Shown: positions 24,201 to 32,932, numbered from the stretch's first letter. The stretch: 64,000 bases of DNA from Cyrtodaria siliqua (GCA_037043455.1 JAWPHD010000240.1:248001-312000); one strand, 5' to 3'. Notes: generated by a model not told the origin, from the letters alone. A program made the numbers and translations.

Positions 24201-24713
24201 CTGTGAAGTCGCTACAAATAAAAGTTTACGGACAGACGGACAGACGGACGGACGGACGACGGACGCCGCACCACGGCATAAGCTCTGCTGATCTCTGATC
24301 AGTAGAGCTAAAAAACAACCTACCAACCCTAAAAAAATGTCTAGCCTAATACCATTGTTTAGACGCACGTCAAAAAACGCTTGTCACCATTTTTTAAAAC
24401 TGTCAGAAACATGTTTTTTATGAAAATAACGTTGAAATAAGCTTGACAGATAAATAACATTGAAATAAGCCCGACAGATAAATAACGTTGAAATAAGCGA
24501 CAGATATTAAATAGGGCTATTTCTTTTTTAATTAAACAATTTCTCGTATAATTCTGGGCCAGTCAGAAGTTACCTAGATGGTGCCAAAAACAAGTTTACA
24601 CTACCTTCCAGCTTGTTGATAGTCGCACCAGTTGAACCTGTAATCTCTCCAAGAGCGTGAACGTCCAGACTGCACAGCAGATCATCTCCCTCTTCATCAA
24701 ACTCATCCATCAT
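6062..24713 (-). CDS. DDX11: DDX11/ChlR1-type DNA helicase, N-terminal part, seven exons (3' end beyond the left edge)
   Basis: Joined exons, all minus: 24713-24605, 19377-19267, 17041-16893, 13711-13602, 10005-9876, 7526-7449, 6268-6062. Every junction has GT/AG ends and matching phase; together they encode 298 residues. What I see: block [18 protein letters not shown], then [26 protein letters not shown], which contains Walker A (GTGKS, helicase motif I); then [12 protein letters not shown], a basic stretch, and an acidic linker [10 protein letters not shown] just before where motif Ia should begin. Order and wording match DDX11, an XPD-like Fe-S superfamily 2 helicase acting in sister-chromatid cohesion and on forked or G-quadruplex DNA (family knowledge). 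The Fe-S and other helicase motifs lie off the window. Compared with vertebrate DDX11, the first two exons add about 75 acidic residues before the helicase block; that extension is inferred from phase only. Introns are packed with transposons and satellites. Confidence 0.85.
6515..6925. repeat. Minisatellite, 30 bp unit, in a DDX11 intron
   Basis: About 14 copies: gtgataccccatttcccttt followed by gtgaaagccg. The first three or four copies are a shorter variant (tgtaaaagtgataccccact). Confidence 0.9.
7255..7412. mobile_element. Degenerate MITE related to the one at 18125-18400
   Basis: Shares acatcaggaagacactttt, acccacacatagatgcat and gattcacccatagatgt with the element at 18 kb and ends in the same inverted terminus, aatggaatagccctta. 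Confidence 0.55.
7449..7526 (-). CDS. DDX11: DDX11 exon 6 (basic coiled segment)
   Basis: 78 nt, phase 0 at both ends, acceptor CTTTGTCAG, donor GTAATT. Encodes [18 protein letters not shown] and then SKHTKKRK, equivalent to the basic helical insert of DDX11 before the acidic linker. Confidence 0.75.
7690..8225. repeat. Dispersed repeat with about 3 tandem 150 bp units and a GACGA tail
   Basis: Units contain gggcataactctgccaaa, gtgaagtttcatgaa(g/c)ata, ttttcaagttatggcca and gttgcaggttaaagt. The array ends in a cagacgacagacgacatcag microsatellite. Inverted relatives occur at 33950-34250 and 44640-45110. Confidence 0.7.
8553..9524. mobile_element. MITE with 20 bp TIRs and TA target duplication (972 bp)
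   Basis: Left end CAGTTGCTGCCACGCGGAT, right end ATCTGCGTGGCAGCAACTG, flanked by TA on both sides (8551-8552 and 9525-9526). The interior is richer in CG and CCGCGG words than its surroundings and has no transposase frame. TA duplication fits the Tc1/mariner/pogo class (inference). Confidence 0.8.
9876..10005 (-). CDS. DDX11: DDX11 exon 5
   Basis: 130 nt, acceptor TTGATCAG, donor GTATGT, ending on a codon boundary. Reads [18 protein letters not shown] then [19 protein letters not shown]. The EPxW(I/V)xxF block followed by charged residues is typical of DDX11 between motifs I and Ia. An alternative acceptor at 10022 is excluded because its frame meets a stop. Confidence 0.8.
10240..11800. repeat. 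31 bp KpnI-containing minisatellite, split by a MITE
   Basis: Unit caagcatcaaagtattatgg followed by taccaagaatg; nearly every copy carries ggtacc. About 25 copies right of 11100; the left part (10240-10642) uses a variant with cagcaacat. Frames stay open across groups of three units (93 bp), giving spurious ORFs on the plus strand. Confidence 0.92.
10643..11006. mobile_element. hAT-like MITE inserted in the minisatellite (364 bp)
   Basis: Ends TAGTGATG and CATCACTA, flanked by the perfect 8 bp duplication cagcaaca (10635-10642 and 11007-11014), diagnostic of hAT-type insertion. The interior is rich in ccgatt/aatcgg words. A related partial copy is at 14967-15075. Confidence 0.88.
12050..13470. 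repeat. Dispersed repeat array rich in TGACCTTTGACCT motifs
   Basis: Units of roughly 200-240 bp with tgacctttgacc, caaagtgtgaccttgacctt, tgtttattgtgattgacat and ttatgtgaagttt; about five to six copies. No coding potential seen. Confidence 0.7.
12360..12435. mobile_element. Terminal fragment of the GGCCAAATAAAA MITE family
   Basis: cagggtcggtcgggaaacca and aaatttaattggcctta match the right terminus of the elements at 17.1-18.0 and 43.3-44.4 kb. No left terminus found nearby. Confidence 0.5.
13602..13711 (-). CDS. DDX11: DDX11 exon 4: GKS of Walker A and following helix
   Basis: 110 nt, acceptor CATTCCAG, donor GTAAAA. Starts [18 protein letters not shown] and continues as a charged helix ([18 protein letters not shown]). 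GKS carries the ATP-binding Lys and Ser. Ends with two bases, completed to Ser by the first base of exon 5. Confidence 0.9.
13738..14020. repeat. 24 bp minisatellite grown from a MITE terminus
   Basis: About ten copies of gtgtcgtacacgatactggt plus ttat, starting exactly inside the MITE end ggccaaataaaattatatgt. The unit contains the palindrome tcgtacacga-type core. Followed by ccaggaccgaccccattttt, also typical of that MITE family. Confidence 0.85.
14130..14760. repeat. Dispersed repeat, inverted relative at 46190-46450
   Basis: aggttatatggcgcctaaca, ggcatgaacatgccagg, atcctccatgtacatcgaga and gggcctagaaccttct recur in reverse complement at 46.2-46.45 kb. The remainder to 14960 shows no exon. 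Confidence 0.6.
14967..15075. mobile_element. Partial copy of the hAT-like MITE
   Basis: Starts tagtgaagggcaatcaatt and has ccgatcaatcattggttata and aatcggttagccacta; same word content as the element at 10643-11006. Confidence 0.55.
15235..16390. repeat. ~180 bp tandem repeat interrupted by a TA-flanked MITE
   Basis: Two and a half units with agtttgtgagaaagtgacct, aatgttgaaggtaaaaatta, aaggtcacatccacatttgc and acaactataagcaaagtt. The third unit is split at acaacta/taagcaaag by the element at 15529-16330. Confidence 0.8.
15529..16330. mobile_element. Pogo/Tigger-like MITE (802 bp) with TA target duplication
   Basis: TIRs CAGTCGAACCTCGATAG and CTATCGAGGTTCGACTG, flanked by TA (15527-15528, 16331-16332). 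Further inside, gagctatcggtgg/ccgatggtattcgaat words are also inverted. The CAGTCGAACCTCG terminus is typical of pogo/Tigger elements (established knowledge). No transposase frame. Confidence 0.88.
16487..16550 (-). repeat. tRNA-like fragment (B box), probably SINE remnant
   Basis: Minus strand contains ggacgtgggttcaaatctca, a good B box and T-arm. No complete acceptor stem was found. Confidence 0.4.
16893..17041 (-). CDS. DDX11: DDX11 exon 3: Q-motif-like block and first half of Walker A
   Basis: 149 nt, acceptor AACGACAG, donor GTAAGA. Encodes [18 protein letters not shown] followed by [18 protein letters not shown] and [12 protein letters not shown]. The match to the N-terminus of animal DDX11 is strong. 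The exon stops on a codon boundary inside the ATP-binding loop; GKS is on the next exon. Confidence 0.9.
17096..18003. mobile_element. MITE of the GGCCAAATAAAA family (~908 bp)
   Basis: Left GGCCAAATAAAAGTATATG then TGTGGTTCC; right GGAACCAGAACCACACATA then TAATTTTATTTAGCC, about 30 bp of imperfect TIR. AT-rich flanks prevent fixing the target duplication. The interior at 17330-17590 is dense in TGACGTCA and CACGTG sites. Confidence 0.75.
18125..18400. mobile_element. Small MITE with internal 28 bp tandem repeats
   Basis: Ends TTAGGGCTATTCCA and TGGATTAGCCCTTA. Inside, gttcacccatagacgtcctg plus ggttcccg is repeated about five times (18238-18380). Confidence 0.7.
18401..19266. other. DDX11 intron, no gene seen
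   Basis: AT-rich. A short inverted pair ggactacc/ggtagtcc and a 'tagcctcgggctatccgact' phrase near 18910-18985 suggest an old MITE. No exon supported. Confidence 0.4.
19267..19377 (-). CDS. DDX11: DDX11 exon 2 (acidic, symmetric phase 1-1)
   Basis: Acceptor CTCCAG, donor GTATGA, 111 nt. Reads [25 protein letters not shown]... The core [14 protein letters not shown] resembles [14 protein letters not shown] of the preceding exon, as if one exon arose by copying the other. Its last base plus the first two of the next exon give Ala. Confidence 0.6.
19446..19740. mobile_element. MITE with GTGTTCTCC/GGAGAACAC ends
   Basis: Left agtgttctccccagga, right gcctgtggagaacact, with subterminal caaggcatgtcg/cgacatgccttaa also inverted. 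Target duplication not clear (agct on both sides). Confidence 0.65.
19786..19985. repeat. Dispersed repeat shared with 49610-50365
   Basis: ctagaactatcactgaaggt, gttatgtgtatatgaagttt, actgtttgaggaatgcaagt and aatgtgttacgcgaca occur in the same order at 49.6-50.4 kb, where the copy is interrupted by a MITE. Confidence 0.7.
20690..24312. repeat. 3.6 kb satellite: ~320 bp units in a higher-order array with ACGG tails
   Basis: The landmark gg(c/t)ggccatcttgaattt recurs near 20750, 21060, 21370, 21690, 22010, 22330, 22570, 22890, 23210, 23460, 23780 and 24095. From 22 kb the order is two ~320 bp units plus a shorter terminal unit ending in (GACG/GGAC)n and a hairpin (agctctgctgatc...gatcagtagagct), giving a ~890 bp higher-order repeat present three times (ends near 22547, 23433 and 24311). 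The higher-order copies are almost identical. Layout recalls bivalve elements with tandem cores and a microsatellite, such as pearl or helentron-like elements (inference). Confidence 0.9.
22460..22505. repeat. ACGG microsatellite, first tail
   Basis: gacagacggacagacggacg continued by ACGG units. Equivalent tails at 23342-23392 and 24232-24266 differ in repeat number. Confidence 0.85.
24605..24713 (-). CDS. DDX11: DDX11 exon 1 (putative first coding exon, acidic)
   Basis: Starts at a double Met (24713 and 24710) and reads [18 protein letters not shown]..., ending in phase 1 before GTAGTG. The same frame stays open upstream to an acceptor AG at 24722-24721, so this could instead be an internal exon entered at 24720. 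It has no counterpart in vertebrate DDX11 that I recognise. The link to exon 2 rests on phase: a single leftover g joins the gt of the next exon to give Gly. Confidence 0.55.
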
Positions 24714-25149
24714 GTCATTACTGTAACCACGGTAACTTATAAACAGAATGAATGTATTGTTATATTAAAATGCCATGCTAACCTAGGATATAACATTGGT
24801 ACATGTACCTAGGATATAACGTTGGGTTATGATATGATGCATTGTTGACGTGGTGTGATGATTAGAAACGCTCTTGAATAAAAACACTAACAATGATCTG
24901 TAGTAGGAGCAGGGTTTCGTGGTACTGGAGTAGGTTTTATACCCTTTCCACTGTAAGTATAATGACCAGTGTTTGTGTTTTGGCCAAATTTGAAACAGAA
25001 ATTCCGAACTGAAAGAAAAATACAATAAAAGAAAAATACAAAATGAACTAGAGCTGTCGTCTATTAAGGGCGACAAATATACCCGGCTACCAGTTCCCCC
25101 CATTCCCCACCCTATCGTTTGAGTAAAGATTGAGTGGAATGGGATTTTC

Positions 25150-26010
25150 ATGATCAGGTAATGGTGGCCTTGACCTTTGACCTACTGACTTCAAAACCAA
25201 TAGGGGCCATCTTTTCATCACAGGCAGTTCCGCACCAATAATTCCTGCTGATAGGGTCATTGATGGGGTACTACAGAAAGGCACCCGGGGTACATTTTTG
25301 TATACAGAAACATACCCGAAAATCATCGAAATCCAGAAAGGCCCCCAAATATACATAAATGTACCCGAGACAAAATACAATGTCATAAAACGCGGCCGTA
25401 ACGCGTTCTGTTACTTCACGGAAACAAAACTTTCATTGTTAACAAAGTTAATCGATTCACTTTTTAAAAGCCGCTCGCAGCTGCCTCCTCCTTAAAGGAA
25501 TGCATTTGGTCTAAATATTTGACCAACTCTTCTTGCATGACGAGCTGCATATTTGTTTACTTTTTTGCGTGGGGTTTGATGATTTACAACTTCCGGTTTT
25601 ACGACAATACGTTCTGTATTGTATAACTAACTAAGGGCAGCCTAATATGTTTTTAAGAACAACAGCGCAATAGTTAATGATAAACAATATTGTTTAAGTT
25701 GTTGGTAAATATCAAGTTCTAATTTAAAATTGTTTCAATTCCGCCAATGAGATCTTGTTTGTCCGGCTACGTTTCTGTATATTTGGGGGCCGTTCTGGAA
25801 TTCAAAGATTTTCGGGTACGTTTCTGTATACATGTACATAAATGTACCCCGGGTATCTTTCTGTAGTACCCGATACGACAATGACCCCATCAGCAGAACT
25901 CCTCTCCCCATAAAGCAAATCTCATGAAACTTCATAGGTAAACTGCCTGTGGTGAGAGGATGACCCCTATTGATTTTGAGGTCAGTAGGTTGACGGTCAC
26001 CAGGACCCGA
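25150..26010. mobile_element. Long imperfect inverted repeat element
   Basis: gggtactacagaaaggcacc and cggggtacatttttgtatac on the left pair with gtatacatgtacataaatgt and ccgggtatctttctgtagta on the right. An outer, more diverged pair (cctactgacttcaaaacca / ttgaggtcagtaggttgac) extends the arms to about 300 bp around a ~350 bp loop. Confidence 0.7.
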
Positions 26011-27040
26011 TAATGAAAATCTTGTCCTCTCCATCAATCGATCTTCAAATATGAAAAGTTTCATAAAAAACAAATGCATACTATAGTGAGTGTACGAGCT
26101 GAATAATTGAAATGTAAACATAAACTGATCCGCTGCTACCGCAAGCACTGTACGATTCTGCCAATTTTAAATTATGGAGCTGAAGACTGTGGATTTTAAT
26201 TCTTAAACAAATTTTAAATGTCAAAATGCAAACTCAAAATGCTTTGAACGGTCTAAGGACATCATGCAACCATATACAGCTAGACATCCTAAATTCGAGT
26301 CCAGTGTATACCATACAGGTTTGTTGTCATAATAACTTGCACACAGTGTACAGTATGATAGTGAGTATCCTCGCAAGAGTATTTATAGAAAATCAGTAAA
26401 GTCTTCACCAATCTTTTTCCTCAATAGGACTATTGACACGCGTATAGTTTACACTGACACCGCTTAATTATACACAACACGGGAATTACCTTTTTAACAA
26501 CGTGTTTGAATAAATCTCTCAAATCGAATTACCTAAATGATTTATTATGTCAATTTAGCTCATATGTACGACTTGATTTGCACTAATGATTGCTAAACGA
26601 AAATGTTCATGAATGTTAACATAATTTCAGATTCGGATTTCCCGCCAAATTTATAGCTTCTTTTCGGCAGAATGATAAATTGCGAGCACAAAGTATTTAA
26701 TAACGCGCAGGCATATTTCTTAATAATTTCTCAAATCAGATAATAAGAGGCGTACTACTTGACGAAGACTACAGTACATTATGAAATTTATAAAATCTCT
26801 CAAATTTCAATATTACGACATGAGTAGAAATTTACTCTGTCACCGGCGAGAAGTGGGAATTTCAAAACATAAACAAAACATTTGAGATTGAGAATCTACC
26901 TAAAAAGCTTAATTTCCTCTAAAGTAAGTATATTGTTCGATATATATTGCGTCAGTAAATGAGTAATATGAAATAGGTTAAACCTATAGGGCGAGCACAG
27001 TTCACGTTTGATTGTGCGGTGTGTATGCACCGATATGTGC
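26011..27040. other. Intergenic, no gene seen
   Basis: AT-rich, between the divergent DDX11 and DDIAS genes. No exon or recognisable repeat could be supported. Confidence 0.4.
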
Positions 27041-27041
27041 A

Positions 27042-27131
27042 AGTCTAGCTGCGAGAATCGTAGCTCTTATGGTGTGTACCTATACCATGGTAGGTACATA
27101 CCACCATAAGAGCCATGATTCTCACGTCTAG
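27042..27131. repeat. Near-perfect 71-90 bp palindrome
   Basis: gagaatcgtagctcttatgg ... ccataagagccatgattctc, centred on ccatgg near 27088, with only a few mismatches and short slips in the arms and almost no loop. Confidence 0.85.
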
Positions 27132-27524
27132 TAGTAGTGCAAGTCTACCTGTACGTGTCTTATGAATCTTGACATCCCACCCGCAACAAATTTCAATTCG
27201 TGTGTGTGTGGGTGTATTTCTAAGGATTATAGTCTGTCCGCCTATGACAGGTGTCCTACACGACGATTATAGGCACAATGGAGTCTGGACTTTTATCTGT
27301 GTGTGTGTGATGTGATGATATGTCTAGTTGAAGCAGCGAACTCAGTGGTTTCTTTATAGTGCTGCCACTCTGGAATACCACGCCGTAGTAGACATGATAC
27401 CCCCAGTCACAATATTCTGACACTGGTCAATCAGTCGTAGCACTACCCATTATTTGCTCGTCAGGCAAGGGTTACAATTGACTACTAAATTTTTAAAGTC
27501 TTTTTCATGTTACTGTGTGGTAAA

Positions 27525-27893
27525 AAAGATGCGATGCAGAGTGGTTAGCTTACTTGCCTCTGGATATAGAAGTCTGGGGTTCGACTCCCGGAGGTTCACG
27601 TCTCGAGAATTGAAAACGCATTCCCTTAGATCAAGATCTTATTCGTGCAAGATAGTTAAAGTTACTGTGAAAGTATGTCATTCTTCCTACGGATGTAAAG
27701 CCGTTGGTCCCCTGTGCAGGGAGAGACATACCCTATTCAGGTTAAAAATCTCTCTGAACTTCTGTGGTTATCACAAAAAAAGCCTGCAGGTAAACTCATC
27801 CACAGAAACGAAACTGTGATAATCAAAAGTATGTGTACAATACGTCAATAGTATTGGAAGAAAGAAAGAAAGAAGAAATAAAGAAAGATGGAT
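27525..27893 (+). mobile_element. tRNA-derived SINE with GAAA tail
   Basis: A-box-like cagagtggttagcttactt and B box ggggttcgactcccgg at the 5' end, a ~200 bp body (ccgttggtcccctgtgcagg, agagacatacc) and a 3' tail of gaaagaaagaaagaagaaat. The RNA polymerase III promoter layout defines it as a SINE. Confidence 0.75.
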
Positions 27894-27974
27894 CGGTAAT
27901 AAGCGCCTGCTCACTAATTGTTTACTAACAGATCATACGTCATAATGTGATGACATACGATGATGACGTAAATC

Positions 27975-28421
27975 AAGGACTCACAACACTATTATCTCCC
28001 TTGAATACTCCTGCCCTACAGATGAAGGAGGTAGATAAAAAAAACAAGTTCGCTTTTCTACATTTTACAGGATACACTGATTTATCTTTACCAGGTTCTA
28101 AATCTACAGCATTTTAGGAAGAGATCCCAGAAAAATGCATGTTGATATATGATTTCTAGCTAATTCTGCCTCATTTTACACATCATGGGTCTAATCTCCA
28201 CGGGGTTTTATTTTTGTCTCAATTTTGATAGGTGTCACGCAAACATGAAATTAAAAAAAGTTCAATCTGGTAAATATTCGTTAAAAGTTAATAGCATGCA
28301 GATATTGGATCAATGAAGAATTTAAGCATAAATACATGTTGCAAAATATTTTTTATCTCTATGCCACGAACAAAAACATTACAATGGGACCCTATGGAAA
28401 ATTAATTGTGGTGTGAGACGT
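27975..28421 (+). repeat. 447 bp direct duplication, copy 1
   Basis: Runs from aaggactcacaacactatt to gtggtgtgagacgt. Identical to 29402-29848 except for one visible base (aatgggacc versus aattggacc). Confidence 0.93.
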
Positions 28422-28424
28422 TAA

Positions 28425-28735
28425 GAAAGAGCTGCAGAATGGGTATCTTTATTCGTTATTCTTAAGGCATTGCGCTTTAGAGCTGCAGAATGGCATTTTC
28501 ATCCGTCATCTCTAAGGTATTGCGCTTTAGAGCTGCAGAACGAGTATCTTTCATTCTTTAATGCTAAGGCATTGCGCTTTAGAGCTGCAGAACAGGTATC
28601 TTTCATCATTCATCTCTAATGCCTTGCAATTTAGAGCTTCAGAATGGGAATTTCCATCATTCATCTCTAAGCCCTTGCGCTTTAGAGCTGCAGAACGGGT
28701 ACCTTACATCCTTCACCGCTAAGCATTGTTTGTGT
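28425..28735. repeat. 51 bp minisatellite, six copies
   Basis: Unit tttagagctgcagaa(c/t)g, ggtatctttcatt, ctctaaggcattgcgc; spacing of gctgcag is 50-52 bp. Confidence 0.85.
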
Positions 28736-29401
28736 ATCTGTGAACGTTTCAGACATGTTAGGACACAGTTAACACGGTTATTCAGAAATCCCGTCTGTGT
28801 ATGTATAGTTACTTCAAGTTATCTTCATATTGCAGGAATTAGCAGAAATTTTACTTGATACCATGTTTGACTAAAAATTAACTATATTTTCAAAACCAAT
28901 ACAGGAATAAGCATAATTTTAGCTTTATTTTACAGCTATTGGCTTGTAAAACAAACATACATATCAATGAAGACAGACTACTTTGAAAAAATGTCAAAAT
29001 TAAAGCGAGAGACTGTTACTTTTCCTGGAAAATCAAAATGTTGACGGGTAACCCTTAGTTTGGGTTTATTATTTTCGGCATTTTTCTCAATAATCATTTC
29101 TGAAAGATCATTTTAATGCTATATTCAGATGAAGAGATGCCTTTTCATGTATATTTGAAAGTTTCAGACATAGCTGAGCACAAATGACCAGGAAAATGCA
29201 AAATCCTTATCACTACTGTAGATTTTCAAAATCTTAAAGGTGCTCGACCTGAATTTCGGCCAATACCCTAGGTCACTAAAACTTGAATAATTTGAAAAGC
29301 AATAAACATGGAATCAAACTTTTAGCACTTTTCAGCGTGTAATTGATTTGTATACATGTTCAATTATTATTGAGGTGATCATTAGAAAAAAAAATCACCT
29401 T
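28736..29401. other. Spacer between the two 447 bp copies, no gene seen
   Basis: AT-rich. A poly-A-like aaaaaaaa block just before copy 2 (29390) is the only notable feature. Confidence 0.4.
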
Positions 29402-29848
29402 AAGGACTCACAACACTATTATCTCCCTTGAATACTCCTGCCCTACAGATGAAGGAGGTAGATAAAAAAAACAAGTTCGCTTTTCTACATTTTACAGGAT
29501 ACACTGATTTATCTTTACCAGGTTCTAAATCTACAGCATTTTAGGAAGAGATCCCAGAAAAATGCATGTTGATATATGATTTCTAGCTAATTCTGCCTCA
29601 TTTTACACATCATGGGTCTAATCTCCACGGGGTTTTATTTTTGTCTCAATTTTGATAGGTGTCACGCAAACATGAAATTAAAAAAAGTTCAATCTGGTAA
29701 ATATTCGTTAAAAGTTAATAGCATGCAGATATTGGATCAATGAAGAATTTAAGCATAAATACATGTTGCAAAATATTTTTTATCTCTATGCCACGAACAA
29801 AAACATTACAATTGGACCCTATGGAAAATTAATTGTGGTGTGAGACGT
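29402..29848 (+). repeat. 447 bp direct duplication, copy 2
   Basis: Near-identical to copy 1, 1427 bp downstream. Immediately followed by gacgtcaatgacgtc, a palindrome around CRE-like TGACGTC. Confidence 0.93.
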
Positions 29849-30930
29849 CAATGACGTCTTGTCATTTTATTATAATTTCCGTAACATTTCCGGAAATTGC
29901 CAGGTTGTTCGGGTTTGGCACAAATGAAAACGGAATAACCTCGTCGATTTCCGTGAATGGCTTTCAATAGTGGACGATCCGAATATGGAAATCTGCGAAG
30001 AATTCCGATTGAATTTTTATGATTTTACGAAAAACGAGATGGCGATTGAAAGATGTTTTTTAACAGTAGTTATCAAATCATTTGTTTATCCTAATCGGTT
30101 AGCAAGACATAAATTTCTGCGACACGAAATCTACTTTTATTAATTGACGAATTTTGGCCAATGAACAATGTGCAAGGTAAGACTTTGGGCTACGCTTCCG
30201 GTTAATGGCCGTTTTGGCGACATAGGTAAAAATGCAATTTCATTGTCATTTTTGGATGGGTTCGAGAAAGGTTTTTAATGTTTTTTTCACCTCATCCTGC
30301 TTGGAAACCACCATTCTTAATGATTTCTACGAATGCTTATCTTGTTAATTTCGTAATGAAATATGCTACTTTACGGTTGTAGTCGCCCATAAACTACCGT
30401 AAATGACCCAAGGCTTTTCAAAAGGATGGTTGGCTGTGCTCGCTATTAGTAATTTGTTTTAAATCATGTTTTAACTTTAATAAAAATAAATAAACGTTCA
30501 TTTTGGCAGTGCTTTTAACATGTTTAAATCAGTTTTCGCGGCTGTCACAGTGACAGGCAACATGTTTAAATCAGTTTTCGCGGTTGTCACAGTGACAGGC
30601 ACCTGTAGACATGGTAGATGAATCAGAACACAGACGTTAGTGGTCAAACGGTAGAACATCCCAAGTTCAAACCCTGCAGAGTGTATTGATTTTACCAAGT
30701 CCATTTACATTGATGCCGGGACCAGGATATTTACTAGCTACGGTATCAAAAACCTCAAAAAAGCCCAAATACATTTCAATTCGTCCCCAGAGTGAGACAG
30801 ATATGGCCGTCATGATATGTCATTCTGCGGTTTAGGAGGAGATATAGTAACGGCCGAATGGAGGCGATTTAAAAAACCCTGTGTGGGTTTACATAACAAA
30901 TAGAAAAATTACACTGCAATTGAATTCTGT
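29849..30930. other. Intergenic; tRNA-like and short repeats, no gene seen
   Basis: A 46 bp direct repeat (aacatgtttaaatcagtttt / cgcggctgtcacagtgacag) occurs twice at 30518-30602. A weak tRNA-like block with aagttcaaaccctgcag lies at 30640-30690. Nothing else supported. Confidence 0.45.
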
Positions 30931-30940
30931 GTATATTCAG

Positions 30941-32925
30941 GGGCGGCACGATTTACCCAAATCTACCCAAATCCACCGGGTTTACCCAAATCCAGTTTAT
31001 GTTTGCACAAATACACCTTATTTAATTGTTTTTTTCGGCAAATACTTTATTTTTATAGTTAACTGTGTTATAAACTAATATAATCTGTGAAAAAAATATA
31101 TATATTAGCCGCAGATATGAACTTTGCAGCCATTTTTAACCTTTCATTGTTATCAAATCATATACGATTTACCCAAATCCAGTTTATGTTTGCACAAATA
31201 CACCCTATTTAATTAAATTTTTTCAGCAAATACTTCATTATTATAGTTAAGTATGTTATAAACTAATATAATCTGTGAAAAAAATATATATATTAGCCGC
31301 AGATATGAACTTTGCAGCCATTTTTAAAATTCATTGTTATCAAATCGTATACGATTTACCCAAATCCAGTTTATGTTTGCACAAATACACCCAATTTAAT
31401 TTATTTTTTTCTGCAAATACTTCAATTTTATAATTAAGTATGGTATAAATTAATGTAATCTGTGAAAAAAATATATATATTAGCCGCAGATATGAACTTT
31501 GCAGCCTTTTTTTTAAAATTCATTGTTATCAAAACGGATACGACTTACCCAAATATAGCCTATGTTTGCACTAATACACCGTATTTAATAAAAAAAATAC
31601 TATAAAAGTGTATACCAAATAATGGTTTATAGTGTAAAATATAATTCGCCCTGTCACGTTAGCCTATCGATGTAGCATCTATAGTTTCCAGCTGGTACCA
31701 CGTGGAGGTGTGACTCGGACTTTTTGAGTTTTAATAAAATATATTAAAAACCCAACATTAAACCAGCCTTATTGTTATTTTTTTTTATTATTAAACAGAT
31801 CATAGTTACTTTTAAATATCAATTAAAAATCAAAACTGATTGTTTTTGTTTTTACAATCTTTTAGATCATTATACTGATACTGCAGACAAATATTATGTA
31901 ATTACATTATATATATAATTATAGCACATTTGGACAATAGCATTATACCTATAGCACTCAGCTACCACAATGGCCCAACGACTCTGGTCACTTGAGGTAA
32001 CCAGCCTGTTACCGAGGAACTGAAGGATATAAGCCAATATCCAAACAGTGCATTAATTACAGATACATGTAAGAAACATTATATGTGATAAACATTTAAT
32101 TACAGATACATATAAGAAACAGTATATGTGGTAAACATGTTTAAACAATAGTGGATACTAGCACATCTTTTATTGGTGTTGTTTGTTCATCTTTTATGGT
32201 GCTTTGGTGCACTTCTTTTATGTGGAATATTAACACATCTTTTATGGTGCTTTTTTATATAAAAATATGTATATTCTTTTACAGTGCACAAGACGATAAT
32301 TTTAACAAACACCATGCTTCCTGGCAGTTACCCAGTGCCCATGGAGCAAAGCCCTGGTTGCCTGTGATTTACACCGGTCACCAGCCTTATACCGAGCGAC
32401 AGGAAGGATGGAAAATGCTAATAATACAAATATAACTGATAACAGAATACACATTACAAAACATTAAAACATGAAACCTATATGACAGGGAAAAAAAATA
32501 AAAGTAGAAATAAATATTTCAACAATGCATAGGTATTATACGACCGTATATATATTTCGGTAGTTTTCCGCAAAAATGACCTTGTAGATGTAGATGCTAC
32601 ATCGATAGGCTAACGTGACAGGGCGAATTATATTTTACACTATATACCATTATTTGGTATACACTTTTATAGTAAAAAAATAATTAAATACGGTGTATTA
32701 GTGCAAACATAGGCTATATTTGGGTAAGTCGTAAAGGCTGCAAAGTTCATATCTGCGGCTAATATATATTTTTTTTCCACAGATTACATTAATTTATACC
32801 ATACTTAACTATAAAATTGAAGTATTTGCCGAAAAAAATAATTAAATAGGGTGTATTTGTGCAAACATAAACTGGATTTGGGTAAATCCGGTGGATTTGG
32901 GTAGATTTGGGTAAATCGTGCCGCC
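30941..32925. mobile_element. Foldback/Mutator-like element with 10 bp target duplication (1985 bp)
   Basis: Ends GGCGGCACGATTTACCCAAA and its inverse, flanked by the perfect duplication gtatattcag (30931-30940 and 32926-32935). Arms run to atcgatgtagcatcta at 31667-31683 on the left and its inverse near 32590 on the right. The left arm carries three extra ~195 bp tandem units (tttacccaaatccagtttat ... gatatgaactttgcagcc). A 9-10 bp duplication and long TIRs fit Mutator-like or foldback elements; no transposase is present. Confidence 0.87.
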
Positions 32926-32932
32926 GTATATT

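Noticed and set aside
25298..25495. Open frame beginning MYTETYPKIIEIQKGP
   Set aside because: Lies in the arm of an inverted-repeat element, and a similar peptide appears on the opposite strand from the other arm.
27975..29848. LTR retrotransposon with 447 bp LTRs
   Set aside because: No TG...CA termini, primer-binding site, polypurine tract or gag/pol remnant between the copies.
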